A stretch of DNA of 46,259 bases from Streptomyces sp. GC420 (GCF_009916105.1 NZ_JAAAXQ010000009.1:1-46259); one strand, 5' to 3'; counted from the first letter of the stretch, positions 1 to 9,115 are shown. Program-made: numbers and translations. The notes: a model not told the origin generated them from the letters alone.

Positions 1-1920
1 ATCTACCAGCAGCCTCCCGCCCCGACGAACGCTCCCGATCCCCGCGTGTGGGCCCAGACGCCTCCCCCGGAACCCGAGGGCCCCTCGCGCCATCTTCCGT
101 ACGGCGACGATCAGGCCACCCAGTACGTGGGGGTCGACTCCCTTGTGGGCGGCCCCTCCGAGGAGGAGCCCCGGCAGGACGCCTTCGCCCACCTCTACCG
201 CGACCAGCACGGCTACGAGGCCCGGTCCGCCGCCCACGAGGTCATCGAGACGGAGCCCAAGCCCGCCCCTGCCCCGGCACCCAAGCGGACCGGGCGGGCG
301 GCCGGCCTCCTGAAGTCCAGTGCGGTGATGGCCGCCGGAACGATGGTCTCGCGCGTCACGGGCTTCATCCGCTCGGCGTTGATCGTCGCGGCCCTGGGCG
401 CCGCGTTCCTCGGCGACACCTTCCAGGTCGCGTACACCCTGCCGACGATGATCTACATCCTGACCATCGGCGGCGGGCTCAACTCCGTCTTCGTCCCGCA
501 GCTGGTGCGGGCGATGAAGGAGGACGACGACGGTGGCGAGGCCTACGCGAACCGGCTCCTCACCCTCGTCATGGTGGCCCTGGGGGCGCTGACGGCCGCC
601 GCGATCTTCGCGGCCCCGTTCCTCGTCCGTCTGCTGTCCGTTGAGGTCGCCAGCGACCCTGCGGCCAATGAGGTCGCCGTCACCTTCGTCCGCTACTGCG
701 TGCCCACGATCTTCTTCATGGGCATCCATGTGGTGATGGGGCAGGTGCTCAACGCCCGCGGCAAGTTCGGCGCGATGATGTGGACCCCGGTCCTCAACAA
801 CATCGTCATCATCGCGACCCTGCTGATGTTCATCTGGGTCTACGGCACCGCAGCGGACTCCCGGATGACCGTCGAGTCGATTCCGTCGGAGGCACAGCGA
901 CTGCTGGGCGTCGGTGTGCTCCTCGGACTCACTGTCCAGGCCCTGGCGATGATTCCCTACCTGCGCGAGACGGGCTTCAAGCTGCGGCTGCGCTTCGACT
1001 GGAGGGGCCACGGGCTGGGCAAGGCAGCCACCCTCGCCAAGTGGACGATCCTCTTCGTCCTCGCCAATCAGGCAGGCGCCGTGGTCGTGAGCCAACTTTC
1101 CACGGCTGCGGTGTCCGAGTCCGACGTGGGCGGCACCGGATACATCGCGTACTCCAACGCACAGCTCATCTGGGGTCTGCCGCAGGCCATCATCACCGTC
1201 TCCCTGATGGCCGCGCTGTTGCCGCGTCTTTCCCGTTCGGCCCACGAGGGGGACAGCGGAGCCGTCCGCGACGACATCTCCCAGGGTCTGCGCACCTCGG
1301 CCGTCGCGATCGTGCCCATCGCTTTCACGTTCGTCGCGCTGGGCGTGCCCATGTGCACGCTGATCTTCGGTTCCTCCGGTACCGAGGACGCCACCTCGAT
1401 GGGTTACATGCTGATGGCCTTCGGCCTCGGCCTGATCCCCTACTCCGTGCAGTACGTCGTGCTGCGCGCCTTCTACGCCTACGAGGACACCCGCACCCCC
1501 TTCTACAACACGGTCATCGTCGCGGCCGTCAACGCGGGGGCCTCGGCCATGTGCTACCTGCTGCTGCCCGCACGATGGGCGGTCGCCGGCATGGCCGCCG
1601 CCTACGGTCTGGCTTACATGATCGGCGTCGGAGTGGCGTGGCGCAGACTGCGCAAGCGGCTGGGCGGCGACCTGGACGGCGCCAACATCGTCCGGGCCTA
1701 CACCCGCCTGGCCATCGCCTCGGTGCCCGCCGCGGCTCTTGGTGGTGCGGTGGGCTATGCGATCACCCAGGCACTGGGGCAGGGTGTGCTGGGCTCCCTG
1801 GCCGCTCTGGTCGGGGGCGGAGCCGTACTGCTGGCCGTCTTCTTCGTCGCCGCGAAGCGGATGCGGGTGCAGGAGCTCAACGCCATGGTCGGCATGGTCC
1901 GCGGACGCCTGGGACGCTGA
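1..1920 (+). CDS. murJ: Lipid II flippase MurJ (5'-partial)
   Basis: MurJ/MviN moves lipid II across the cytoplasmic membrane for peptidoglycan synthesis. The open frame runs in from the left edge without a stop, so the true start lies upstream; the first GTG inside the window is at 46 but the codons before it (proline-rich) are in frame and look coding. About the first 95 visible residues form a proline- and charge-rich cytoplasmic extension, common in actinobacterial homologues. From about residue 105 (SSAVMAAGTMVSRVTGFIR) the protein is a chain of hydrophobic segments consistent with the 14-helix MOP-superfamily fold, ending at a short basic tail. It is followed after about 120 bp by a membrane pseudokinase gene; in mycobacteria (Rv3910) the two are, as I recall, one fused protein, which supports a shared role in regulated cell-wall synthesis. 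Confidence 0.93.
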   Translation: MYQQPPAPTNAPDPRVWAQTPPPEPEGPSRHLPYGDDQATQYVGVDSLVGGPSEEEPRQDAFAHLYRDQHGYEARSAAHEVIETEPKPAPAPAPKRTGRAAGLLKSSAVMAAGTMVSRVTGFIRSALIVAALGAAFLGDTFQVAYTLPTMIYILTIGGGLNSVFVPQLVRAMKEDDDGGEAYANRLLTLVMVALGALTAAAIFAAPFLVRLLSVEVASDPAANEVAVTFVRYCVPTIFFMGIHVVMGQVLNARGKFGAMMWTPVLNNIVIIATLLMFIWVYGTAADSRMTVESIPSEAQRLLGVGVLLGLTVQALAMIPYLRETGFKLRLRFDWRGHGLGKAATLAKWTILFVLANQAGAVVVSQLSTAAVSESDVGGTGYIAYSNAQLIWGLPQAIITVSLMAALLPRLSRSAHEGDSGAVRDDISQGLRTSAVAIVPIAFTFVALGVPMCTLIFGSSGTEDATSMGYMLMAFGLGLIPYSVQYVVLRAFYAYEDTRTPFYNTVIVAAVNAGASAMCYLLLPARWAVAGMAAAYGLAYMIGVGVAWRRLRKRLGGDLDGANIVRAYTRLAIASVPAAALGGAVGYAITQALGQGVLGSLAALVGGGAVLLAVFFVAAKRMRVQELNAMVGMVRGRLGR

Positions 1921-2042
1921 GCCAGCACAACCTTCAACGGCCACCGTGTGTCGTGCATAGCGGCGGACTGTGGGCACAATTGGCTTGGCTTTGCAGAGCT
2001 GACGAGTGACAGCGTGCAACGGATGGGGAGGCAGGAACGACG

Positions 2043-3767
2043 GTGGCGGAACGTAGCACGGCTGCCGTCGACGTGGCCGACAACAGCGGTGAGCAGCCGC
2101 TGACCGCCAAGGCGGACGAGGCCACGGCCGACGGGGTGGACGAAGCCCAGAACAAGGCGGAAGAGGCCGGCAAGCCCGGAGATGCCGAAGAGCCGGCCGC
2201 GGGGAAGAGCGAGGCCGCGCCCCTCGAGCTGCACAGCGGCCACAAGCTCGCCAGACGCTACCGCCTGGAGGAGTGCGTCACCCGTCTGGACGGATTCAGC
2301 AGTTGGCGTGCGGTCGACGAGAAACTTCGCCGGGCCGTCGGTATTCACATCCTGCCCGCCGATCATCCGCGGGCCAGGCCGGTGCTCGCCGCCGCCCGCT
2401 CCGCGGCCCTGCTCGGCGACCCCCGCTTCGTGCAGGTGCTCGACGCGGTCGAGGAGAACGACCTCGTGTACGTCGTGCACGAGTGGCTGCCCGATGCCAC
2501 AGAGCTGACGGCTCTGTTCGCCGCGGGCCCTCTCGAGCCGCACGACGCCTATCAAATGGTCAGCCAGATCTCCCAGGCCATGGCTGCCGCCCACCGTGAG
2601 GGACTGGCCCACCTGAGACTCACCCCGGGGGCGGTGCTGCGTACCTCCTCGGGCCAGTACCGGATCCGTGGGCTCGCCGTGAACGCCGCTCTTCGCGGCA
2701 TCACCTCCGATACTCCGCAGCGCACCGACACCGAGGCGATCGGTGCGCTCCTGTATGCGGCGATCACTCAGCGCTGGCCGTACGAGGAGGACGCCTATGG
2801 GCTCTCCGGTCTGCCCAAGGACGTCGGGCTGATTTCGCCGGACCAGGTGAGGGCGGGCGTCCACCGCGGTCTGTCGGAGCTTGCCATGCGCGCTCTGGTC
2901 AACAACGGCGCGACGCCCTCGCGGCAGGAGCAGCCCTGCACCACCCCCGAGGAGCTCTCCAAGGCCGTCGCGGCCATGCCGCGCATCCGCCCGCCGGAGC
3001 CCGCGTTCGTCGCGCCCCCGGCCTTCCAGCAACAGACGTATCAGCAGGGTGCCTACGGGCGTCCTCAGACCGGCCCCGGCATGAACGCCACCCAGCCGGT
3101 CCTGACGCCGCCGCCGCCACTGCAGAGTCGTGCCGGGCGGGCACTGAAGTGGGCCGTGTCCGCACTGCTCATCGCCGCGCTGGGGCTGGGCAGCTGGCAG
3201 CTCGCCGACACCCTGATGGATCGCGAGGAGAGCCGGGGCGACAGCGGCACCGGTCAGACGGACGACAGCAACAAGGACACGGAGCAGAAGACGGCCCCTG
3301 TGCCGCTGGCCATCAAGGGAGCCGTCGAGTACTACCCGGACGGCAAGGATCAGCACAGTGAGGACGTGGGTCTCACTTACGACGGCGACAGTTCGACGTA
3401 CTGGCGGAGCTACCGCTTCAACGACGGCCCCGTCCTCGCGCCCTTCAAGGAGGGCGTGGGGATCGTCTATGACCTGGGGTCGGAGAAGACTCTCTCCGCT
3501 GCCTCGATAGGGCTCCGCTACGGCGGCGACCACACGACGATCTCGCTGTACGCGGCCGATGCTCTTTCGTCGAGCGCCCCCCTGAGCTCCATGAAGAAGA
3601 TCAAGGAGATCACCACTCAGGGAACCGAGGCATCGATAAAGGTGAACGAGGCCGTGAAAACCCAGTACGTACTCCTCTGGATCACGGCGATGCCGTACTC
3701 CGCCGAAGACCAGTACAGCGGAGCCGGCTACAAGCAAGCCGTGACGGACGTGAAGTTCACGGGCTGA
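2043..3767 (+). CDS. Membrane pseudokinase with extracellular discoidin-like domain
   Basis: 574 residues, GTG start preceded by a GGGGAGG-type ribosome site. After a charged, low-complexity N-terminus, residues about 68-310 look like a Ser/Thr kinase fold that has lost catalysis: the usual VAIK lysine strand reads RRAVGIHIL, the HRD region reads HLRLTPG, and no DFG is present. A proline-rich stretch leads to one transmembrane helix (about 368-387), and the outside domain (about 420-574, containing DGDSSTYWRSY and VYDLG) resembles an F5/8 type C/galactose-binding fold. By analogy with the pseudokinase part of mycobacterial MviN (Rv3910), it may dock FHA-type regulators next to MurJ; that is inference. 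It lies directly downstream of murJ and 30 bp before the sigma factor gene, so all may be co-transcribed. Confidence 0.85.
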   Translation: MAERSTAAVDVADNSGEQPLTAKADEATADGVDEAQNKAEEAGKPGDAEEPAAGKSEAAPLELHSGHKLARRYRLEECVTRLDGFSSWRAVDEKLRRAVGIHILPADHPRARPVLAAARSAALLGDPRFVQVLDAVEENDLVYVVHEWLPDATELTALFAAGPLEPHDAYQMVSQISQAMAAAHREGLAHLRLTPGAVLRTSSGQYRIRGLAVNAALRGITSDTPQRTDTEAIGALLYAAITQRWPYEEDAYGLSGLPKDVGLISPDQVRAGVHRGLSELAMRALVNNGATPSRQEQPCTTPEELSKAVAAMPRIRPPEPAFVAPPAFQQQTYQQGAYGRPQTGPGMNATQPVLTPPPPLQSRAGRALKWAVSALLIAALGLGSWQLADTLMDREESRGDSGTGQTDDSNKDTEQKTAPVPLAIKGAVEYYPDGKDQHSEDVGLTYDGDSSTYWRSYRFNDGPVLAPFKEGVGIVYDLGSEKTLSAASIGLRYGGDHTTISLYAADALSSSAPLSSMKKIKEITTQGTEASIKVNEAVKTQYVLLWITAMPYSAEDQYSGAGYKQAVTDVKFTG

Positions 3768-3797
3768 TCACGACGCGAGGGGGAGGGGGAACGACCG

Positions 3798-4505
3798 TTG
3801 GACGATGACGTCAGGCTGGGCGACGCCAGCGATCAGGACCTCCTCTCCCGGCATGTGGGGGGAGACCCGGATGCCTTCGGAGAGATCGTGCGCCGGCACC
3901 GGGACCGGCTGTGGGCGGTCGCCCTGCGGACGCTCGGCGACCGCGAGGAGGCCGCCGACGCGGTCCAGGACGCCCTGGTCTCCGCGTACCGGGGAGCCCA
4001 CACCTTCCGCGGCCAGTCGGCCGTCACTACATGGCTGCACCGCATCACCGTGAACGCCTGCCTCGACCGGGCCCGCAAGGCGGCGTCCAGGCGTACCTCG
4101 CCTCTCAACGACACGGAGCGCCTTGAGCAACTCCTCGAGCCGCATGAGTCCGCTGCTGCACCCGCCGAACGCCAGGACGTCCACCGGCAACTGGTGACGG
4201 CCCTTGCCACGCTGCCGGCCGAGCAGCGGGCCGCCCTCATCCTGGTCGACATGCAGGGCTATCCCGTCACCGAGGCGGCCCGGATCCTCGAGGTCCCCAC
4301 CGGAACGGTCAAGAGCCGGTGCGCACGCGGTCGGGCAAGACTGCTTCCGCTGCTCACCCACCTACGGGCGGACGAGGGTGATAACAAGGACTCCGGTCCG
4401 GGAAGGAACCGGACGCGGGAGTCATCCGTCCCACCGGCAGCGGAAACACGGGACACGGGACCGAGCAACTCAGCTGCTGTGAAGGGCGGAGGTGGACGAG
4501 CGTGA
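3798..4505 (+). CDS. sigM: ECF RNA polymerase sigma factor, SigM type
   Basis: 235 residues with a TTG start, chosen because GAGGGGGAGGGGG lies just upstream and the frame begins DDDVRLGDASDQDLLSRHVGG, typical of these factors. Sigma-2 spans about residues 25-92 (REEAADAVQDALVSAYRG and TWLHRITVNACLDRAR) and sigma-4 about 130-190 (LPAEQRAALILVDMQGYPV, then the helix-turn-helix TEAARILEVPTGTVKSR). The C-terminal 45 residues are a disordered tail. The position between the MurJ/pseudokinase pair and trxBA matches M. tuberculosis sigM (Rv3911). The stop overlaps the next gene's start in a GTGA junction, so the sigma factor and its anti-sigma factor are translationally coupled. This should not be confused with other Streptomyces factors that carry the SigM name. 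Confidence 0.9.
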   Translation: MDDDVRLGDASDQDLLSRHVGGDPDAFGEIVRRHRDRLWAVALRTLGDREEAADAVQDALVSAYRGAHTFRGQSAVTTWLHRITVNACLDRARKAASRRTSPLNDTERLEQLLEPHESAAAPAERQDVHRQLVTALATLPAEQRAALILVDMQGYPVTEAARILEVPTGTVKSRCARGRARLLPLLTHLRADEGDNKDSGPGRNRTRESSVPPAAETRDTGPSNSAAVKGGGGRA

Positions 4506-5461
4506 CATCGACGACCGGTGCGACCGAGCACCCGGATGTCTCGGAGATCTCCGACCTGGCCGAGGGACTGCTCCCCCCGGCCCGCACCACGGACGTGAGC
4601 GAGCATCTCGCGTCGTGCGAGCTGTGCGCCGATGTACGGGACTCCCTGGACGAGATCCGCGGGCTGCTCGGCTCCCTGCCCGGTCCAACACACATGCCTG
4701 CCGACATCGCCGACCGTATCGATGCCGCCCTCGCCGCCGAGGCGCTCCTTGATGCCGCGGCAGCGGCCGCGGCCAACGCCCCCGCCGATGTTTCACGTGA
4801 AACGGATGATGACGTAGCGGCGGTGCCGGCGTCGTCCGGAAGCGTCGTTTCACGTGAAACATCGCTCGGCGGCACATCGGCGCACCGCGCACAAAGAGGC
4901 CAGCCGGCCGGCCGGCCTCAGGGCGCGACCGCTCCCAGCGGGCGGTCAGTCACGCGAAGGCGTCGTGTCCGCCTCCTGATCGGTACGGTCGCGTCGGCGG
5001 CCTTGCTGGGGCTGGGCGCCCTGCTGGCGCAGTCCCTGGGCGGGGCGGGGGATGGGACGGTTGAACACAGTGCCGCCAGTGACACCGCCGACCAGGCTCG
5101 CACCTTCGATGAGCGGAACCTCGAGTCGGATGTGCAGGCACTGATCGACGACCGCCCGCCGTCTGCGGAGCCCGAGGCGGAGCCCAATGGCAAGTCTTTC
5201 GGTATCGAGTCCCACGGCACCCTGCCCAAGCGGGCGGAGGAGACCATCCCCGCTTGTGTGCGGGAGGGCATCGGCCGTGAGGACCCGCCGCTCGCTGTTG
5301 AGAGGGGCCTCTACGAAGGTACGGAGGCGTACCTCGTGGTGTTGCCGCACGGCACCCAGCCTTCGAAGGTGGACGCGTACGTCGTCGATGCGGCATGCAC
5401 GGGGAACACCCCTCCCGGCAAGGCCGACGTGCTGCTGATGCGTACCTATCCTCGAGGCTGA
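4502..5461 (+). CDS. Membrane anti-sigma factor with zinc-finger (ZAS) motif
   Basis: 319 residues, GTG start overlapping the sigM stop by 4 bp. Residues 35-42 read HLASCELC, the HxxxCxxC zinc-binding motif of ZAS anti-sigma factors, which hold their sigma factor at the membrane. One transmembrane helix follows at about 157-178 after an RRRR stop-transfer-like stretch, leaving an extracytoplasmic domain of about 140 residues. The position matches mycobacterial rsmA (Rv3912). The linker between zinc finger and membrane is alanine-rich and encodes VSRET twice (residues 97-101 and 116-120), each produced by a perfect parS site in the DNA, so part of this linker is shaped by chromosome segregation rather than by protein function. 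Confidence 0.88.
   Translation: MTSTTGATEHPDVSEISDLAEGLLPPARTTDVSEHLASCELCADVRDSLDEIRGLLGSLPGPTHMPADIADRIDAALAAEALLDAAAAAAANAPADVSRETDDDVAAVPASSGSVVSRETSLGGTSAHRAQRGQPAGRPQGATAPSGRSVTRRRRVRLLIGTVASAALLGLGALLAQSLGGAGDGTVEHSAASDTADQARTFDERNLESDVQALIDDRPPSAEPEAEPNGKSFGIESHGTLPKRAEETIPACVREGIGREDPPLAVERGLYEGTEAYLVVLPHGTQPSKVDAYVVDAACTGNTPPGKADVLLMRTYPRG
4790..4803. other. parS: parS centromere site 1
   Basis: Perfect palindrome GTTTCACGTGAAAC, the Streptomyces ParB-binding site. It lies inside the anti-sigma factor gene and is read in frame as V-S-R-E-T. Confidence 0.95.
4847..4860. other. parS: parS centromere site 2
   Basis: Second perfect GTTTCACGTGAAAC, 57 bp after the first and also read in frame as V-S-R-E-T of the anti-sigma factor. 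The spacing is not a whole number of helical turns (about 5.4 turns at 10.5 bp). Confidence 0.95.
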
Positions 5462-5511
5462 GAACGCCCGGCGGTCGCGCTCTGCTGACACACCCCGTAC
5501 GCGGGCCCTGC

Positions 5512-5538
5512 GGGAATGTGCGCCCCTTAGGATCCGTT
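5512..5538 (+). promoter_or_regulatory. SigR-type promoter of trxBA
   Basis: GGGAAT at 5512-5517 and GTT at 5536-5538 are separated by exactly 18 bp, a full match to the GGGAAT-N18-GTT consensus of the disulfide-stress sigma factor SigR. It sits about 70 bp before the trxB start. S. coelicolor trxBA is a known SigR target, so thiol-oxidative induction is expected here. Confidence 0.88.
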
Positions 5539-5610
5539 GGGTGGGGTGAGAGTCCTGAAGAGGGAAACCCCTTAGGCAGCAGGCAGTCCGCAGAGACGAG
5601 GAAGAAACCC

Positions 5611-6585
5611 GTGAGCGACGTCCGTAACGTGATCATCATCGGCTCCGGGCCCGCAGGCTACACGGCGGCGCTGTACACCGCGCGCGCGTCGTTGAAGCCG
5701 CTGGTCTTCGAGGGCGCGGTGACCGCCGGTGGCGCGCTGATGAACACCACCGAAGTGGAGAACTTCCCCGGATTCAGGGACGGCATCATGGGGCCGGACC
5801 TGATGGACAACATGCGTGCACAGGCAGAGCGCTTCGGCGCCGAACTGATCCCGGACGACGTGGTCACCGTCGACCTGAGCGGCGACATCAAAACCGTCAC
5901 CGACACCTCCGGAACGGTTCACCGTGCCAAGGCCGTGATCGTCACCACCGGATCCCAGCACCGCAAGCTCGGCCTTCCCAACGAGGACGCGCTCTCCGGG
6001 CGCGGCGTCTCCTGGTGTGCCACGTGTGACGGCTTCTTCTTCAAGGACCAGGACATCGCCGTCATCGGCGGCGGTGACACCGCGATGGAGGAGGCCACCT
6101 TCCTCTCGCGGTTCGCCAGGTCCGTCACCATCGTGCACCGCCGCGACACGCTCCGGGCGTCCAAGGCGATGCAGGAACGCGCCTTCGCCGACCCGAAGAT
6201 CAAGTTCGCCTGGGACAGCGAGGTCGCAGAGATCCACGGCGACCAGAAGCTCAGCGGTCTGACGCTGCGCAACACCAAGACCGGTGAGACCTCTGAGCTC
6301 GCGGTGACGGGCCTCTTCATCGCAGTCGGCCACGACCCGCGCACCGAGCTGTTCAAGGGCCAGCTGGAGCTCGACGATGAGGGCTACCTCAAGGTCGATG
6401 CTCCTTCCACCCGCACCAATGTGCCGGGAGTCTTCGCCGCCGGCGACGTCGTCGACCACACCTACCGCCAGGCGATCACCGCCGCCGGTACGGGTTGCTC
6501 CTCCGCCCTCGACGCGGAGCGCTACCTCGCCGCGCTCTCCGACGGCGAGAAGCAGGCCGAACCGGAGAAGACCGCCGCGGTCTGA
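5611..6585 (+). CDS. trxB: Thioredoxin reductase
   Basis: 324 residues; a flavoprotein that passes electrons from NADPH to thioredoxin in the cytoplasm. The open frame extends upstream to about 5395, but the GTG at 5611 is preceded by GAGGAAG and is followed at once by the FAD-binding strand ([19 protein letters not shown]). Motifs: FAD GSGPAG at about 11-16, redox-active CATC at 136-139, NADPH-binding GGGDTA at about 153-158, and the closing FAD motif FAAGDVVD near the C-terminus. The starts further upstream would run back across the SigR promoter and are rejected. It forms an operon with trxA 54 bp downstream. Confidence 0.97.
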   Translation: MSDVRNVIIIGSGPAGYTAALYTARASLKPLVFEGAVTAGGALMNTTEVENFPGFRDGIMGPDLMDNMRAQAERFGAELIPDDVVTVDLSGDIKTVTDTSGTVHRAKAVIVTTGSQHRKLGLPNEDALSGRGVSWCATCDGFFFKDQDIAVIGGGDTAMEEATFLSRFARSVTIVHRRDTLRASKAMQERAFADPKIKFAWDSEVAEIHGDQKLSGLTLRNTKTGETSELAVTGLFIAVGHDPRTELFKGQLELDDEGYLKVDAPSTRTNVPGVFAAGDVVDHTYRQAITAAGTGCSSALDAERYLAALSDGEKQAEPEKTAAV

Positions 6586-6639
6586 AGATCATCTCCCAGT
6601 CCCACCCCCACACCCCGAGAAAGAATGAAGGAGGCCGCA

Positions 6640-6990
6640 GTGGCCGGCACCTTGAAGAATGTGACCGACGAGACCTTCGAGGAGGAGGTCCTCAAGAGCG
6701 ACAAGCCCGTTCTCGTGGACTTCTGGGCGGCCTGGTGCGGTCCGTGCCGCCAGATCGCTCCCTCGCTCGAAGCGATCGCGGCCGAGCACGGTGACAAGAT
6801 CGAGGTTGTGAAGCTCAACATCGACGAGAACCCGGCCACCGCAGCCAAGTACGGCGTCATGTCCATCCCGACGCTGAACGTCTACCAGGGCGGCGAGGTC
6901 GCCAAGACCATCGTCGGTGCCAAGCCCAAGGCCGCGATCATCCGCGACCTCGACGACTTCATCGGCGACGAGTCCGTCACCAAGGCCTGA
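6640..6990 (+). CDS. trxA: Thioredoxin
   Basis: 116 residues with the WCGPC active site at about residues 32-36 and the cis-proline segment MSIPTLNVYQGG. It is the small dithiol protein that reduces cytoplasmic disulfides and is itself recycled by TrxB. The GTG at 6640 is preferred over an ATG 15 bp earlier because the strong ribosome site GAAGGAGG lies between them and overlaps that ATG; the resulting N-terminus (MAGTLKNVTDETF) matches Streptomyces thioredoxins. A strong terminator follows 13 bp after the stop, so trxBA ends here. Confidence 0.96.
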   Translation: MAGTLKNVTDETFEEEVLKSDKPVLVDFWAAWCGPCRQIAPSLEAIAAEHGDKIEVVKLNIDENPATAAKYGVMSIPTLNVYQGGEVAKTIVGAKPKAAIIRDLDDFIGDESVTKA

Positions 6991-7003
6991 CCCGATCCCA
7001 CCA

Positions 7004-7041
7004 CGGAGTCCGGATCGCCCCTGGGGGTGGTCCGGACTCCG
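7004..7041. terminator. Hairpin terminator after trxA
   Basis: Perfect 11-bp stem CGGAGTCCGGA (7004-7014) with TCCGGACTCCG (7031-7041). It lies between the convergent trxA and GNAT genes and may serve both. Confidence 0.85.
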
Positions 7042-7088
7042 TCCTTTCCGGACTCCTGCTCTTCTGCCCGGCGCGACGCTCCGCGGTC

Positions 7089-7706
7089 TCACAGGGGCCG
7101 CAGCGCCGGCTCCTTCTGCACCGCGCCAAGCAGCCGGTCCAGTGCCAGCTCCACATCTTCTTTCCAGGAGAGCGTCGTGCGCAGCTCCAGTCTCAGCCGC
7201 GGATAGGCGGGATGCGGACGCACCGTCTTGAAGCCCACTGCCAACAGGTGATCGGCGGGGAGCACGCAGGCGGGTTCCTTCCACCGGGCGTCCCCGAAAG
7301 CCTCGATCGCCTTGAACCCGCGCCGCAGCAGGTCCTTGGCAACCGTCTGCACCATCACCCGGCCGAGTCCCTGCCCCTGGTAGCCCGGGGTGATGAACGC
7401 TGTCATCAACTGAACCGCGTCAGGTGAGACCGGGCTCGTGGGGAAGGCCAGAGACCGCGGGACGTATGCCGGAGGGGCGTACAGCACGAAGCCGACCGGT
7501 ACCTCGTCGACATACACGACCCGCCCGCAGGATCCCCACTCCAACAGGACCGCCGAGATCCAGGCCTCCTTCTCCAGCTCCGGGGTTCCCGCCCTTATCG
7601 CGGCCTCTCCGCTGACCGGATCAAGCTCCCAGAAGACACAGGACCGGCAGCGCCTGGGGAGATCGGGAAGGTTGTCCAGTGTGAGCGGTACGAGCCGACG
7701 CCCCAT
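7089..7706 (-). CDS. GNAT-family N-acetyltransferase
   Basis: 205 residues. The acetyl-CoA-binding motif A is visible as ITPGYQGQGLGRVMVQTVAKDL, followed by a typical GNAT helix. The N-terminus carries a C-x2-C pair (residues 20-23, PRRCRSCVFWE) and the sequence VFWELDPVS, seen in a conserved actinobacterial subgroup. The substrate is unknown. The start is supported by GAGGAA upstream. Its place beside parB matches Rv3916c of M. tuberculosis, so it is core genome, although mycobacteria have cwlM between trx and this gene and it is not seen here. Confidence 0.88.
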   Translation of the reverse strand: MGRRLVPLTLDNLPDLPRRCRSCVFWELDPVSGEAAIRAGTPELEKEAWISAVLLEWGSCGRVVYVDEVPVGFVLYAPPAYVPRSLAFPTSPVSPDAVQLMTAFITPGYQGQGLGRVMVQTVAKDLLRRGFKAIEAFGDARWKEPACVLPADHLLAVGFKTVRPHPAYPRLRLELRTTLSWKEDVELALDRLLGAVQKEPALRPL

Positions 7707-7852
7707 GAAGGCGGTTCCTCACTTCCTGCGCGTGCCGCGTCCCGCGCGGCGGTCAGCGCACTCCGTTCGCGGATGAGGCTGCCGACGAAGCCGCCGACCG
7801 CCCCCAGTCCCAGGCCTGCCGTCATCAGTCCGGTGCGGCTCACCGTACGCAT
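7595..7852 (-). CDS. Possible small membrane protein (doubtful)
   Basis: 85-residue frame starting MRTVSRTGLMTAGLGLGAVGGFVGSLIRERSALTAARDA after a good ribosome site (GGAGGGCGAGG). The N-terminus looks like a single glycine-rich membrane helix followed by a basic stop. The problem is the 3' end: about 112 bp overlap the 5' end of the GNAT gene in another frame. Either the protein is real with an unusually long overlap, or its end has been shifted by mutation. I do not recognise a family. Confidence 0.35.
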   Translation of the reverse strand: MRTVSRTGLMTAGLGLGAVGGFVGSLIRERSALTAARDAARAGSEEPPSWGVGSYRSHWTTFPISPGAAGPVSSGSLIRSAERPR

Positions 7853-7945
7853 GGCCTCGCCCTCCGTATGAGGTGCTTCGGGATGGATACGCCACATCCG
7901 ATCGCATCGTATCCACGGTGCAATGGACTCGGCACTACCGGAAAG

Positions 7946-7995
7946 CGAAGGGCCGGTCCACGTCCCGCCTACGGGGGACACGGACCGGCCCTTCG
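7946..7995. terminator. Hairpin terminator of parAB
   Basis: Perfect 14-bp stem CGAAGGGCCGGTCC (7946-7959) with GGACCGGCCCTTCG (7982-7995), 16 bp downstream of the parB stop on the minus strand. Confidence 0.85.
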
Positions 7996-8011
7996 CTGTC
8001 GCACCGCAGCC

Positions 8012-9115
8012 TCAGCTCTCGGTGGACTCCGGCTCGTCGGCGGTCGTGGCCGACAGCCCCTGCTCGAGCTCCCGGCGCTCTCCCGGGGCCAGGGTGTCGA
8101 GAATCCGCTCCAGGTCCTCCATCGAGGCGAACTCGACGACGATCTTGCCCTTCTTCTGGCCCAGGTCGACCTTCACCCTGGTCTCGAAGCGGTCGGAGAG
8201 CCTGGAGGCAAGATCACTGAGCGCCGGGGACAGCCGTGCACCCGCGCGGGGTCCCTTGGCCTTGGGAGCGCTCTTGGGCCCCGAGCCCATCAGCGTCACG
8301 ATCTCCTCGACCGCCCGCACCGAGAGACCCTCGGCCACGATGCGGTGGGCCAGCTTGTCCTGCTCGTCGGAGTCCTCCACCGAAAGGAGGGCACGGGCGT
8401 GCCCGGCAGACAGAACACCCGCCGCCACCCTCCGCTGCACCGGCGGGGAAAGCTTCAGCAGTCGCAGCGTATTGGAGACCTGCGGACGCGAGCGCCCGAT
8501 TCGGTCGGCCAACTGGTCGTGCGTGCAGTTGAAGTCCTTCAGCAGTTGGTCATAAGCCGCCGCTTCCTCCAGCGGGTTCAGCTGGGCGCGGTGGAGGTTC
8601 TCCAGGAGCGCGTCGAGAAGAAGCTTCTCGTCCTCGGTGGCACGGACAATCGCGGGGATCTTCTCCAGCCCTGCCTCACGGCAGGCGCGCCAGCGCCGCT
8701 CACCCATGATGAGCTCGTAGCGCTCCGGCCCCAGTTGCCGCACCACGACGGGCTGGAGCAGGCCCACTTCCAGGATGGAGGTGACCAGCTCGGCGAGCGC
8801 GTCCTCGTCGAAGACCTCACGAGGCTGCCGCGGATTCGGGGTGATGAAGTCCAGGGGCAGCTCCGCGAAGTGCGCTCCAGCGGGAGCGCTCAGCTGCAGC
8901 TCGACCTGAGTCGGCTCCTCTGTTTCACGTGAAACCGAGGCCGCCGGGAGAGTGGCCACCTTGGCGGCAGCCACACCACGCTCCGCGGTGAGCACCGGCA
9001 CTGACGTCGGGGAGGCGGACGCCACCCCAGCTGGGGCGGCCGACTTCTCGGCCTGCGGCGCTGCTGGGATCAGAGCCCCGAGCCCACGTCCCAGTCCTCT
9101 GCGTCGCTCGCTCAC
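8012..9115 (-). CDS. parB: Chromosome-partitioning protein ParB
   Basis: 367 residues, GTG start overlapping the parA stop by 4 bp (GTGA). ParB binds parS, loads by CTP-dependent clamping and spreads to build the segregation complex near oriC. The N-terminus [11 protein letters not shown] is the ParA-activating peptide. The ParB/Srx domain starts at about residue 90 ([15 protein letters not shown]) and includes GERRWRAC of the CTP site; the helix-turn-helix is [28 protein letters not shown]-terminal dimerisation domain follows ([25 protein letters not shown]). The linker before the Srx domain contains SVSRETEE, produced by an in-frame parS site. Confidence 0.96.
   Translation of the reverse strand: MSERRRGLGRGLGALIPAAPQAEKSAAPAGVASASPTSVPVLTAERGVAAAKVATLPAASVSRETEEPTQVELQLSAPAGAHFAELPLDFITPNPRQPREVFDEDALAELVTSILEVGLLQPVVVRQLGPERYELIMGERRWRACREAGLEKIPAIVRATEDEKLLLDALLENLHRAQLNPLEEAAAYDQLLKDFNCTHDQLADRIGRSRPQVSNTLRLLKLSPPVQRRVAAGVLSAGHARALLSVEDSDEQDKLAHRIVAEGLSVRAVEEIVTLMGSGPKSAPKAKGPRAGARLSPALSDLASRLSDRFETRVKVDLGQKKGKIVVEFASMEDLERILDTLAPGERRELEQGLSATTADEPESTES
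8922..8935. other. parS: parS centromere site 3 (inside parB)
   Basis: Perfect GTTTCACGTGAAAC within parB, read in frame on the minus strand as V-S-R-E-T in the N-terminal linker. Confidence 0.95.

Noticed and set aside
1755..3737. 660-residue minus-strand open frame
   Set aside because: Shadow of the pseudokinase gene created by high GC; no motif and no ribosome site.
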